Part shown: positions 8,274 through 16,511 of the stretch, piece by piece
Position numbering within the stretch: the first letter of the stretch is position 1
Layout: every line of letters begins with the position of its first letter
Assembly: GCF_020171945.1 (NCBI RefSeq)
Contig: NZ_JAIVAP010000003.1
Span: 391,412 to 455,411 of the forward strand
Length of the DNA: 64,000 nt
Origin: Bacillus infantis
GTDB taxonomy: Bacteria; Bacillota; Bacilli; Bacillales; Cytobacillaceae
Direction of reading: 5' to 3'
The notes under the pieces: model-generated
Told to the model about the DNA's origin: nothing
Databases searched by the model: none
What the model saw: the letters and a program-made list of their open reading frames with translations, nothing else
Position numbers and translations under genes: made by a program

Positions 8274-8498
8274 TTAGCTGATTTTCCGATATGTCTGCTC
8301 TTTTTCCGGCATGAGCGAGAGAATGTTTTCAAGCTTGAAGATTCTCATTTGCCTTCTTGTGAAGCAATAGGCAAGAACTGTAGTTCCGTTTATATCTTTC
8401 ACTAGAATCTTCCTGTGTGTCAGTTTATTCTTGGCGGAAAGATAGATTACTTGAATAGCAATATTCTTTTCCATTGATCTGTATAAAATGCCTTTCAT
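8274..8498 (-). CDS. Small WYL-domain protein, 74 aa
   Basis: A stand-alone mini-WYL protein. The family pattern is visible: IQVIYLSAKNK, THRKILVKDI, VLAYCFTRRQMRIFKLENIL. In larger regulators the WYL domain binds nucleic acid or other ligands and often reports DNA damage or phage infection; here there is no helix-turn-helix. The ATG at 8498 follows GGAGG. Its promoter contains a near-consensus LexA box, so it is probably induced by DNA damage. What it binds is unknown. Confidence 0.75.
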   Translation of the reverse strand: MKGILYRSMEKNIAIQVIYLSAKNKLTHRKILVKDINGTTVLAYCFTRRQMRIFKLENILSLMPEKEQTYRKIS

Positions 8499-8547
8499 TT
8501 AGTTTTCCTCCTATTAAGCCATCCAGGGCTTTATTTCTTGTATTTTT

Positions 8548-8576
8548 ATTATATGCGAACAGATGTTCTTTTTCAA
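8548..8576 (-). promoter_or_regulatory. Sigma-A promoter with internal LexA (SOS) box
   Basis: On the minus strand: TTGAAA (8571-8576), exactly 17 bases, TATAAT (8548-8553). The spacer holds a LexA site, read on the plus strand as CGAACAGATGTTCT (8556-8569). The Bacillus LexA consensus is CGAACRNRYGTTYC; 13 of 14 positions fit. LexA bound between -35 and -10 would block RNA polymerase until DNA damage. The element points at the WYL gene; it is also 94 bases from the divergent ABC genes. Confidence 0.8.
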
Positions 8577-8669
8577 GTGCAGAGCATTACTTTTTTCATT
8601 TTTTTACATTTTTAATGTCATTATAAGTAACTGGTGCTTGCTTTAGAGAAAATCGTCCAGGGGATTGTG

Positions 8670-9497
8670 ATGAATAAACATATGATTGAATTAATTGGAG
8701 CAGAAAAAAACATAAAAGGGAACAGGATTCTCAATGGAATTCATATTAGGCTGGACCAGGGGGAGCGGGCAGCCATAATCGGGCACAACGGCTCTGGGAA
8801 AAGCACCTTATTGAAACTGATGGCGGGATTTATTGAACCTACTGCCGGGAGCGTAAAAAGGAGGACCAAGAAGATTGGGTTTGTTCCTGAACATTTCCCA
8901 GATCAAAATCGGTTCAGAATGAAAGAGTTTCTTTTGTATGCCGGAAGAATGGGAGGCCGAACGAAGCCAGAGCTTGAGGAGGAGATTGAATATTATGCTG
9001 AGTTATTCCATGCAGAGGGGTTTCTGGAAACTCCCTTGAAGAACTGCTCTAAGGGAACGATGCAGAAGGCTGGGATCATCCAGGCCCTTCTGCTGCAGCC
9101 GGATGTTCTCCTCCTGGACGAGCCTTTGACCGGACTGGACGAAGAAGCCCAGCAGGCATTCCTCAGATACCTTCCAGGCCTTAATGGAAAAATGGCCATT
9201 GCTTTTACTGCTCATGAAAGCTTTCTTGTCAGAGAGGCGGCGGACAGGGTGATTACATTGGAAAACGGTTCTGTTATATCTAATGTTAATAATATTGCAG
9301 AAGCCGTGAAATACATAAAAGTCCTAGTTCCGGATATTTCTATCCTAAAAGAGTTGCCGGCTGTTCAGTATAGCCAATTGGACCACAACCTCTTTATCAT
9401 TAAAGAAGCAGCTTCGGCATCAGATATCCTTCTGAAAAGCCTTCTTAATTCTGGCTGTTCAATAGTTGAAGTGATAGAAAGGGGGGGAGTGTTTTGA
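8670..9497 (+). CDS. ABC transporter ATP-binding protein
   Basis: A 275-residue ATPase. Walker A is GHNGSGKST, the signature is the unusual CSKGTMQK instead of LSGGQ, and Walker B is VLLLDEPLTGLD. The last 70 residues form an extra C-terminal region of unknown role. It is followed directly by a membrane protein gene, giving a two-part system as in bacitracin/antibiotic-type or uncharacterised Bacillus exporters. I place the start at ATG 8670 (AGGGG 6 bases upstream); an in-frame GTG lies at 8634. Cargo unknown. Confidence 0.85.
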   Translation: MNKHMIELIGAEKNIKGNRILNGIHIRLDQGERAAIIGHNGSGKSTLLKLMAGFIEPTAGSVKRRTKKIGFVPEHFPDQNRFRMKEFLLYAGRMGGRTKPELEEEIEYYAELFHAEGFLETPLKNCSKGTMQKAGIIQALLLQPDVLLLDEPLTGLDEEAQQAFLRYLPGLNGKMAIAFTAHESFLVREAADRVITLENGSVISNVNNIAEAVKYIKVLVPDISILKELPAVQYSQLDHNLFIIKEAASASDILLKSLLNSGCSIVEVIERGGVF

Positions 9498-10198
9498 TGG
9501 CTTTTCTTCAGTATCAGCTCAGGAGTGTAATCAGATCATACAGATTCCTGCCTCCCTATACTGTTTATCTGGTCTGGATTTTCGTATTGTACACCTACGA
9601 AGGGGCACCCGTCCTTAGCAGCTACGCGGTCTCATCGATTGCTTTATATTTGTGTACAGCCTGGCTGGGCATGCTTTTCTTTCCGCTGGATCAGGAACAG
9701 GAGAAGTTTATCCTGATGTCACACCTGGGCAGCAAAAAGAAATACCTTGCTGGCAAGGCGGCTGCTGTGTTTGTTTCCTCCCTGCCGCTTATGCTAATTG
9801 CCATCTACTTTCCTGTGATCACAGGCAGATTTAGATTGGAAATGGAAGTTTCATTTTACCTGCTGGCTTTCTATGCCCATATTATGCTGGCCATACTCGG
9901 GCTGCTTGTATCAATGCTTTTCTCTGGCGGAAAGACCGCGGACAAAAGGTATGCCTGGCTGGCTGCCGTTCTCATACTGACAGCTTCATTAGCAGCGGAA
10001 TCAGTTGAGGATGAGTGGAAGGGATCTTCCTGGTTCCTATGGCTGCTGCCCCCTGTCATGAGGGCACTGAGCTATCTAAGCCAGGGGGAAACAGCAGTGA
10101 AGCTGGTCCCATTACTTAAAGACAGCCTGTTTATAGTCACTTATTGCTTGGCAGCAGCTGCTGCAGGAATTCGTTTATACTTAAAAAAGGAAGCGTGA
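9497..10198 (+). CDS. ABC transporter membrane subunit
   Basis: A 233-residue membrane protein with about six hydrophobic segments and no known enzymatic motif. Its ATG overlaps the stop of the ATPase gene (TGATG), with GGGGGGAG upstream, so translation is coupled. The pairing with the ATPase defines it as the permease partner. The type resembles ABC-2-like exporters. Nothing in the sequence names the substrate. Confidence 0.75.
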   Translation: MAFLQYQLRSVIRSYRFLPPYTVYLVWIFVLYTYEGAPVLSSYAVSSIALYLCTAWLGMLFFPLDQEQEKFILMSHLGSKKKYLAGKAAAVFVSSLPLMLIAIYFPVITGRFRLEMEVSFYLLAFYAHIMLAILGLLVSMLFSGGKTADKRYAWLAAVLILTASLAAESVEDEWKGSSWFLWLLPPVMRALSYLSQGETAVKLVPLLKDSLFIVTYCLAAAAAGIRLYLKKEA

Positions 10199-10353
10199 AT
10201 AGAACATAGCCGGTTAAGATCCCAGTTTAACAATGTGGTTAGGGGGGGCTGTTGAAAATGCCTTTCAGGCAATAGAGACTTTCTCCCCAAAATGTCTTAA
10301 ACCGGCAGTAATAAAAAAGTATATAGCAAAATGAAAAAATCTCTGAAAAAGTA

Positions 10354-10381
10354 TTGACTTTGACCTGAAAATGAATATAAT
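10354..10381 (+). promoter_or_regulatory. Sigma-A promoter of tRNA-Val
   Basis: TTGACT (10354-10359), 16 bases, TATAAT (10376-10381), ending 20 bases before the tRNA. Confidence 0.75.
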
Positions 10382-10401
10382 TAAATATGTAGTTAAGACA
10401 C

Positions 10402-10473
10402 GATCTGATAGTTCAGCGGGAGAATACTTCCTTGACAGGGAAGGGGTCGGGGGTTCGAATCCCTCTCAGATCA
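10402..10473 (+). tRNA. tRNA-Val (anticodon GAC)
   Basis: The cloverleaf can be drawn by hand. The acceptor GATCTGA pairs with TCAGATC. The D arm is GTTC/GAAT with AGCGGGA in the loop. The anticodon stem CTTCC/GGAAG encloses TTGACAG, so the anticodon is GAC. The T arm is GGGGG-TTCGAAT-CCCTC. CCA is not encoded. It stands alone with its own promoter and terminator. Confidence 0.85.
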
Positions 10474-10482
10474 TACTTGTGA

Positions 10483-10516
10483 AATGCCCGGCAGTATAAT
10501 GCCGGGCATTTTTTAT
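10483..10516 (+). terminator. Terminator of tRNA-Val
   Basis: AATGCCCGGC (10483-10492), loop AGTATAAT, GCCGGGCATT (10501-10510), then T residues. Confidence 0.85.
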
Positions 10517-10550
10517 TTTGGAAAGTTCGGGGATTAGTGTAGGATGCAAA

Positions 10551-10586
10551 AAAAGAGCTGCCGAGTCGATCGGCAGCTCTTTTTTT
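10551..10586. terminator. Terminator of the LLM oxidoreductase gene
   Basis: AGAGCTGCCGA, loop GTCGA, TCGGCAGCTCT, with A-run before and T-run after, so it can act in both directions. It lies at the 3' end of the leftward LLM gene. Confidence 0.85.
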
Positions 10587-11604
10587 ATTGTTTTTTCATA
10601 ATCTCACTAACGATTTCAAATGAACGCAATCGGGCTTTATGATCATAAATTTGGGCATTTACCATAAATTCATTAGCCTGGGTTTTATCCAGGAATTCCT
10701 GCAGCTTTTTCTGCACCGTTTCTGCATCTCCGATAATGGATGAGCCAAGCTGCTGCTGAAGCAGGGCCTTTTCATATTCACTCCATAATTCATCCATGTT
10801 GTCGACAGGCGGCTTTAGGGCGCCCGGAGTATTGCGGATCAGGTTGAGGAATTGCTGCTGCATGCTTGTGGCGAGCCTTTCAGCTTCTTCCTGTGTATCA
10901 GCGGCAATTACATTGACCCCTACCATTGCATAAGGCTCAGATAAAACATCTGATGGCGTGAAATGGCTGCGGTAAAGCTGAAGGGCAGGCAGGGTATTAT
11001 CAGGAGAGAAGTGGCTTGCAAATGCAAAGGGAAGTCCCAGCTGGGCAGAGAGCCTGGCACTGAATCCGCTTGAGCCCAAAAGCCAGATCGGTATATTCAA
11101 GCCTTCGCCTGGTACAGCTCTTACTCTTTTCCTTTCAGCCGGCGACTCTGCTTCGAAATACTCACGGAGTTCTTCAAGCTGTTCAGGAAAATCCTGCCCG
11201 TCGCTTCCGCGGTCCCTGCGCAGGGCATGTGCTGTTAACTGGTCTGTGCCCGGCGCCCGGCCCAGTCCAAGATCAATGCGCCCGGGATATAGGGACTCCA
11301 GTGTGCCGAACTGCTCGGCTATCACGAGCGGTGCATGATTAGGAAGCATGATCCCGCCGGAACCAACCCGGATGGAAGATGTTCCCCCGGCTACATGCCC
11401 GATTACAACAGAAGTGGCAGAGCTGGCGATCCCTGTCATATTATGATGCTCTGCAAGCCAATAGCGCGTATAGCCCCATTTTTCGGCATGCTGTGCGAGG
11501 TTGAGTGTATTCTTTAATGAAACAGCTGCTGTACTGCCTTCGTTGATAGGTGAAAGATCAAGTACAGAATATTTAATATCGCTTAACCTTTTATTCTCGG
11601 ACAT
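10585..11604 (-). CDS. LLM-class flavin-dependent oxidoreductase (luciferase-like)
   Basis: A 339-residue bacterial-luciferase-like monooxygenase that would use reduced flavin. Typical blocks are [39 protein letters not shown] and [14 protein letters not shown]. The family includes many Bacillus paralogues (for example YceB, YwcH) whose substrates are mostly unknown. I start at the ATG at 11604 (MSENKRLSD), preceded by a weak AAGAAGTG site; an in-frame ATG at 11646 has no site. It is a single-gene unit. Confidence 0.9.
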   Translation of the reverse strand: MSENKRLSDIKYSVLDLSPINEGSTAAVSLKNTLNLAQHAEKWGYTRYWLAEHHNMTGIASSATSVVIGHVAGGTSSIRVGSGGIMLPNHAPLVIAEQFGTLESLYPGRIDLGLGRAPGTDQLTAHALRRDRGSDGQDFPEQLEELREYFEAESPAERKRVRAVPGEGLNIPIWLLGSSGFSARLSAQLGLPFAFASHFSPDNTLPALQLYRSHFTPSDVLSEPYAMVGVNVIAADTQEEAERLATSMQQQFLNLIRNTPGALKPPVDNMDELWSEYEKALLQQQLGSSIIGDAETVQKKLQEFLDKTQANEFMVNAQIYDHKARLRSFEIVSEIMKKQ

Positions 11605-11853
11605 ATTGTCACTTCTTTCTTCTGGAATGGCGGCTGTGCAGTTCATCAGCTCATGTCTATTTTATCAGCAGTAATTAGTCTCTCAAAATATTATGATTTA
11701 AACCGGAAAAAACCTCCCGTCCAAGCTTTTATTGCATTGTGGCATTTGAGGGGAAAAGGCTGCCTTAAAAAGTGAAATGAAAAGGGGATTTCTTGCCGCA
11801 GGCAGCTGCAAAGGTTATTCTTAATGAAAATATAATTGTAAAGGATGATGAAA

Positions 11854-12444
11854 GTGAAACGGGTGCTGCCGCCAGGGCAATTTGAAACAGAAAAATGGCC
11901 GGTTCTCCACCAGGGCGATGTTTACGAATTTGATGAAGCTTCTTGGGATTTCAGGCTCTTTGGAGAGGTAGAAGAGGAGGTTTCCCTGTCATATGCTGAA
12001 ATGATGATGCTGCCAAAAACGGTGTCCAGCATTGATATGCATTGTGTGACTACCTGGTCCAAGTTTGGGACAGAGTTTGAAGGGATCGCTTTAAGGGACC
12101 TGCTGAAGCTTGTCAATATCAGGGAGGATGTTAAATATATAAAGATATACGGGTATTATAATGGGGACCGTTTTGGCTACTCTGCAAACCTGCCACTGGC
12201 GGACCTTCTCGGCGATGACGCCCTGTTTGTATACAGGTGGAAGGATGAAAACCATGAATGGCAGGAAATATCCCCTAAACATGGCTACCCCCTCCGATTC
12301 ATTCCACCAGCCTCTTTTTATTTATGGAAAGGCTCAAAATGGGTATCCGGCATCCGTTTTATGAATGAGGATGAAGAAGGATTCTGGGAGGAGCTTGGCT
12401 ACTCCATGACAGCCGATCCGTTTAAGGAGGAGCGGTACCGGTGA
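11854..12444 (+). CDS. yuiH: YuiH-like molybdopterin-dependent oxidoreductase (sulfite oxidase family)
   Basis: About 196 residues forming a single sulfite-oxidase-type molybdopterin domain. The segment SIDMHCVTTWSKFGTEFEGI contains the Cys that ligates molybdenum in this family, and WVSGIRFM near the C-terminus is also typical. There is no signal peptide, unlike MsrP/YedY. Length and motifs agree with B. subtilis YuiH. The start is uncertain: GTG 11854 has AAGGA 8 bases upstream, while ATGs at 11845 and 11848 sit almost on that site. No molybdopterin biosynthesis gene is in the window. Confidence 0.85.
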   Translation: MKRVLPPGQFETEKWPVLHQGDVYEFDEASWDFRLFGEVEEEVSLSYAEMMMLPKTVSSIDMHCVTTWSKFGTEFEGIALRDLLKLVNIREDVKYIKIYGYYNGDRFGYSANLPLADLLGDDALFVYRWKDENHEWQEISPKHGYPLRFIPPASFYLWKGSKWVSGIRFMNEDEEGFWEELGYSMTADPFKEERYR

Positions 12445-12571
12445 AAGATCTTAAATACTCATCTTTTGTAGGGGAAAATTGGAAAATAAACCTTGGTATA
12501 CCTGGGGCGGCCGGTATCAGAAACTGGAGTTGATTTTCCTATGTTGCAGGTTATAAAGCCTATCTGATTAA

Positions 12572-12761
12572 TAGACGGAAGAATTCCGCTTAATTAGTCA
12601 TTTTAATAAAAAACATCACAAATAGATGGAGAAATTCCACTTATTGACTTGGAAAATGTAAAAATGTGATTATTTACTTGTCATAACCGGAAAATCTCCC
12701 CTTATTTTCCCAAAAAAGAGCACTATTCTTTATATAGCCGGAAAATCTCCTCTTATTTATT
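12572..12761 (+). repeat. Four phased degenerate repeats (~25 bp units)
   Basis: Four related units: CGGAAGAATTCCGCTTAATT (12576 on), TGGAGAAATTCCACTTATT, CGGAAAATCTCCCCTTATT and CGGAAAATCTCCTCTTATT. The GG pair of each lies at 12577, 12628, 12689 and 12740, so spacings are 51, 61 and 51 bases. Units 1-2 and 3-4 therefore look like a duplicated pair. Each unit is a partial palindrome (GGA-AATT-TCC type). No gene overlaps them. Confidence 0.65.
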
Positions 12762-13291
12762 GCATGGTTCCTCAAATCACAATGTAGCAGAAAGAGAGCC
12801 TGCATTTAGCGCTCGGCGAAGCATTTCATGAATGAAGGGTGGGGGGCACTGAAGGACTTCCTCCCGACCCGGCGTTAGTAACCCGATGTTCTTTTGTCAA
12901 TGTATCCTTCATACCGTGAACACTGTTAAGAGTTCATCAGGCAGCTGCTTGTATTGAGAATTTTCGTCTATCAAATAGGGGATGCCTCTTCTGTATGGCA
13001 GTGTTATTTCGACTATTTCATTTACCACAAAATGAGGTGTTATCTGTATTTATTAATACATCAATAAACGAATGACAGCATGCGCTATGCCAGAAATACC
13101 AGCTGCGAAGTTATTTATTGATAAGCTGAAATTTAGTTGAATAGTTAAAAAATATAGAAAAATCCATAAAAATAATTGTCAAAGCAGTCTCTGTTATATT
13201 ACAATTCCCATAAGGGCGTGTGCATTATAATGAATATTTATGTTCCCGCATAAATGCCTCATATAATATCCCCGCGCCGCAGGAGGGCAAT
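12762..13291. other. Intergenic stretch without recognisable gene
   Basis: About 530 bases (part of the 12445-13291 gap). I see no open frame with a ribosome site, no tRNA and no clear terminator. A G-rich patch lies near 12838-12847. A TATAAT at 13225-13230 lacks a matching -35. Confidence 0.5.
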
Positions 13292-13621
13292 ATGTATCAG
13301 GACAGCACAGTGTATATTATTGGAGACAGCAAGACTTCCTCCAATAATCCGATCATGCAGAAATACAATGGTTTTTTTATTGCACTCGTCATTGACAGGG
13401 ACACACATAAGATTGAAGATGCAGAATGCTCTTCAACAATCGGGCTGACATCCCTGTTTGTTAAATCATTGTTTGCAGGGAAATCCATGCTTGAGGAAGA
13501 AGGCATCCTGTCTGAAATAGAAAAGCGGTATTTCGGTTCTTCCCAGAAAGCGCTGATGGTTGCTTTTAAGAATGCCAGCATAAAGTACAAACAAATTAGT
13601 GGAATAAATTTAAATGTATAG
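13292..13621 (+). CDS. DUF3870 protein, 109 aa
   Basis: A small soluble protein with the DUF3870 pattern: VYIIGDSKTSSNNPI, then DAECSSTIGLT and RYFGSSQKAL. The invariant Cys in AECSST and the SSQKA block are characteristic. Members occur in Bacillales and Clostridia, sometimes near amino-acid or peptide catabolism genes, which fits the dpp operon just downstream. The start at 13292 follows AGGAGG; an in-frame ATG at 13220 has no site. No biochemical function is known to me. Confidence 0.8.
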   Translation: MYQDSTVYIIGDSKTSSNNPIMQKYNGFFIALVIDRDTHKIEDAECSSTIGLTSLFVKSLFAGKSMLEEEGILSEIEKRYFGSSQKALMVAFKNASIKYKQISGINLNV

Positions 13622-13647
13622 CTGCTTTTTCTGCTGAACCCAGATAA

Positions 13648-13690
13648 AATCCAGCTGTTAGAGACTCTCTCTGGCAGCTGGATTTTTTTG
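13648..13690 (+). terminator. Terminator of the DUF3870 gene
   Basis: AATCCAGCTG (13648-13657) pairs with CAGCTGGATT (13675-13684), followed by TTTTT. Confidence 0.8.
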
Positions 13691-13717
13691 ATAGCCTTAT
13701 TTCCAGGAATGACGCTA

Positions 13718-13746
13718 TTGAAATATAGTAATTTATCCACTATAAT
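13718..13746 (+). promoter_or_regulatory. Sigma-A promoter of the dpp-ykf operon
   Basis: TTGAAA (13718-13723), 17 bases, TATAAT (13741-13746). The start codon of dppA is 39 bases downstream of the -10. Confidence 0.8.
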
Positions 13747-13752
13747 AGTAAG

Positions 13753-13767
13753 AAAATTCAAAATATT
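13753..13767 (+). promoter_or_regulatory. Candidate CodY box at the dpp transcription start
   Basis: AAAATTCAAAATATT differs from the CodY consensus AATTTTCWGAAAATT in four positions. It covers the expected start of transcription. The B. subtilis dpp operon is known to be repressed by CodY, so position and precedent support it. Confidence 0.5.
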
Positions 13768-13785
13768 AGAAAGTGTGGAGAGTCT

Positions 13786-14610
13786 ATGAAAATATATCTA
13801 TCGGTCGATATGGAAGGCATAACCGGGCTGTCTGATTATACCCATGTTGATTCTTCCAGGCACAATTATGAGAGAAGCCGGATCATTATGACAGACGAAG
13901 CTAATTTTATTGTTTCAGAAGCTTTTGACCGGGGCGCTTCTGAGGTGCTGGTGAATGACAGCCATTCAAAAATGAATAATCTTCTTGTTGAGAGGATGCA
14001 CCCGGAAACCCAGCTGATCACAGGGGACGTGAAGCCTTACAGCATGGTCCAGGGATTGAATTCTGAATTCTCAGGCGCTATATTCGCGGGCTATCATGCA
14101 AGGGCATCCATGGAAGGTGTTATGTCTCATACAATGATATTCGGTGTCCGGAATATGTACATAAATGATACAGCAGTCGGGGAACTGGGATTTAACGCAT
14201 ATGTGGCAGGCCATTTTGGCGTCCCGGTGATTATGGTTGCAGGCGATGACCGGGCGGCCAGGGAGGCTGAAGAGCTTATTCCGAATGTCACGACAGCTGT
14301 TGTAAAACAGACCATTTCCCGTTCGGCTGTAAAAACCCTTACCCCGGCTAAGGCCGGGATGCTTTTGAAAGAAAAAACCGCCGATGCTATTGAGAACAGG
14401 GAAAAGGTTAAGCCGCTTGTCCCGCCGGATGCCCCTCTCCTGAGGATTGAATTTGCAAACTACGGCCAGGCAGAATGGGCAGGACTTATGCCTGGTACGG
14501 AAATAGAAAAAGGAACGACAACCGTCCGGTTCCAGGCAAAAAACATCCTGGAAGCTTACCAGGCTATGCTGGTCATGACCGAGCTGGCCATGAGAACGGC
14601 TTTTTGTTAG
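13786..14610 (+). CDS. dppA: D-aminopeptidase DppA (M55)
   Basis: A 274-residue zinc D-aminopeptidase that cleaves D-Ala-containing peptides in the cytoplasm. All the residues I know from B. subtilis DppA are at the same numbers: zinc ligands D8, E10, H60, H104 and E133, and the catalytic H115. It is the first gene of the dpp-ykf operon and would act on peptides brought in by DppBCDE and YkfD. A ribosome site GTGGAG precedes the ATG. Confidence 0.96.
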   Translation: MKIYLSVDMEGITGLSDYTHVDSSRHNYERSRIIMTDEANFIVSEAFDRGASEVLVNDSHSKMNNLLVERMHPETQLITGDVKPYSMVQGLNSEFSGAIFAGYHARASMEGVMSHTMIFGVRNMYINDTAVGELGFNAYVAGHFGVPVIMVAGDDRAAREAEELIPNVTTAVVKQTISRSAVKTLTPAKAGMLLKEKTADAIENREKVKPLVPPDAPLLRIEFANYGQAEWAGLMPGTEIEKGTTTVRFQAKNILEAYQAMLVMTELAMRTAFC

Positions 14611-14622
14611 GAAGTGGCCGGG

Positions 14623-15555
14623 ATGAATAGTTATATACTCAAAAGACTTTTATCGATGCTTGTTACACTATGGCTGATCATCACGCTTACCTTTTTCCTG
14701 ATGCACAGCATCCCTGGTTCCCCATTCAACGAAGAAAGGGCGACGAGCGAAGCTGTCCAGAAGAACCTGGAGGCCTATTATCATCTGGATGAACCGCTTC
14801 CTGTCCAATATGCGACTTACCTGAAGTCACTTGTAACGCTTGATTTCGGGCCTTCTATCAAAAAGTCATCACAGACAGTCAATGACATGCTGAGCCGGGG
14901 CTTCCCGGTGTCATTTGAACTTGGGATGTGGACATTGCTCCTGGCAGTTTTTTCGGGGATTGTGCTTGGCATCATCGCAGCACTCAGGCATAACGGGTTC
15001 ATTGACTATTTGGCGATGACCATTGCTGTGCTCGGCATATCAGTTCCCAACTTTGTTCTGGCAACGCTTTTGATCCAGCAGGTTGCTGTCAATTGGGACC
15101 TGCTTCCCGCAGCTACATGGACCAGCTGGAGGCATATGATCCTGCCGACACTGGCTCTTGCAACCGGCCCGATGGCAATCATTGCAAGGCTGACAAGGGC
15201 AAGCATGCTCGAGGTGCTGACCCAGGATTATATCAGGACGGCGAAGGCAAAGGGGCTGACCCCGGTAAAAATCGTATTCAAACATGCACTGAGAAACGCA
15301 TTGCTCCCTGTTGTCACTGTGCTTGGCACCATGGCGGCGAGCATATTGACGGGCACCTTTGTCATCGAGAAGATTTTTGCCATACCGGGGATGGGCAAGT
15401 ATTTTATTGAAAGCATCGGAAACCGGGACTATCCCGTCATTATGGGGACGACCGTTTTTTACAGCGCTGTACTTATCTTCATGCTGTTTTTGGTAGATTT
15501 TGCCTATGGTGTGCTGGATCCCCGCATTAAGCTGAGTAAAAGGGAGGGACGATAA
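14623..15555 (+). CDS. dppB: Dipeptide ABC transporter permease DppB
   Basis: A 310-residue inner permease with about six membrane helices. The N-terminus LKRLLSMLVTLWLIITLTFFLMHSIPGSPF is the standard start of DppB/OppB proteins, and the EAA loop (YIRTAKAKGL) contacts the ATPases. I start at ATG 14623 (AGGAAG upstream); an in-frame GTG is at 14614. Its stop overlaps the dppC start by one base. Confidence 0.95.
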   Translation: MNSYILKRLLSMLVTLWLIITLTFFLMHSIPGSPFNEERATSEAVQKNLEAYYHLDEPLPVQYATYLKSLVTLDFGPSIKKSSQTVNDMLSRGFPVSFELGMWTLLLAVFSGIVLGIIAALRHNGFIDYLAMTIAVLGISVPNFVLATLLIQQVAVNWDLLPAATWTSWRHMILPTLALATGPMAIIARLTRASMLEVLTQDYIRTAKAKGLTPVKIVFKHALRNALLPVVTVLGTMAASILTGTFVIEKIFAIPGMGKYFIESIGNRDYPVIMGTTVFYSAVLIFMLFLVDFAYGVLDPRIKLSKREGR

Positions 15556-16508
15556 TGGAATTGCGAAAACAGCAGGAGCGCAGCGTTTCTCCGGAAATTC
15601 CTGATGAGTGGTTTACACCCCGATCAAAAGAGGAGGGGGAAGCAGAGGCGGTAGTCAGGCCAAGCCTTTCCTACTGGCAGGATTCGTGGAGGCGGCTGTC
15701 GCGCAACAAGCTGGCAATGGCCGGACTCGTATTTCTCATCTTTCTGCTCTTTATGGCTATTTTTGGGCCGGTCATTTCACCGCATTCGGTTGAAAGCTCC
15801 AAGCTGACCGATCAGAATCTCCCGCCATCCTCCAGCCACTGGTTCGGCACGGATGAATTGGGGCGGGATGTGTTCACAAGAACCTGGTATGGTGCCAGGG
15901 TCTCACTGTTCGTAGCGGTGATTGCGGCGCTCCTGGACTTTATGATCGGTGTCATCTACGGAGGCATTGCCGGCTATAAAGGAGGCAGGGCCGATAACCT
16001 GATGATGAGGATCATTGAAGTCCTGTACGGCCTGCCATATCTGCTGGTTGTCATCCTGCTCGCAGTCGTTATGGGCCCAGGCCTGACGACCATCATTGTA
16101 GCCTTGTCAGTTACAGGCTGGATAGGAATGGCCCGGATTGTCAGGGGCCAGGTTATGCAAATCAAAAATTATGAATTTATACTGGCATCCAAGACCTTTG
16201 GAACAAAGACATCGAGGATCATCAGGAAGAATCTCCTGCCGAATACGATGGGCCCGATCATCGTTCAGCTGACGCTGACTGTGCCTTCGGCCATATTTGC
16301 AGAAGCATTCTTGAGCTTTCTTGGCCTGGGAATCCAGGCGCCGTTTGCCAGCTGGGGAGTAATGGCCAATGACGGGCTGTCTACTATCCTTTCCGGCCAT
16401 TGGTGGAGGCTGTTCTTTCCTGCCTTTTTCATCTCAATGACGATGTTTGCTTTTAATGTTCTTGGGGACGGCCTGCAGGATGCACTGGATCCAAAGCTGA
16501 GGAGGTAA
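15555..16508 (+). CDS. dppC: Dipeptide ABC transporter permease DppC
   Basis: A 317-residue permease partner of DppB. It has the N-terminal OppC-type helix, the block SSHWFGTDELGRDVFTRTWY, and the EAA loop (FILASKTFGTK). The translation start overlaps the dppB stop (TAATG). It forms the heterodimeric channel for dipeptides and murein peptides. Confidence 0.95.
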   Translation: MELRKQQERSVSPEIPDEWFTPRSKEEGEAEAVVRPSLSYWQDSWRRLSRNKLAMAGLVFLIFLLFMAIFGPVISPHSVESSKLTDQNLPPSSSHWFGTDELGRDVFTRTWYGARVSLFVAVIAALLDFMIGVIYGGIAGYKGGRADNLMMRIIEVLYGLPYLLVVILLAVVMGPGLTTIIVALSVTGWIGMARIVRGQVMQIKNYEFILASKTFGTKTSRIIRKNLLPNTMGPIIVQLTLTVPSAIFAEAFLSFLGLGIQAPFASWGVMANDGLSTILSGHWWRLFFPAFFISMTMFAFNVLGDGLQDALDPKLRR

Positions 16509-16511
16509 GCC

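Noticed and set aside
12572-12761. Possible CRISPR array
   Set aside because: Units are degenerate, partly palindromic and unevenly spaced (51/61/51); no cas genes.
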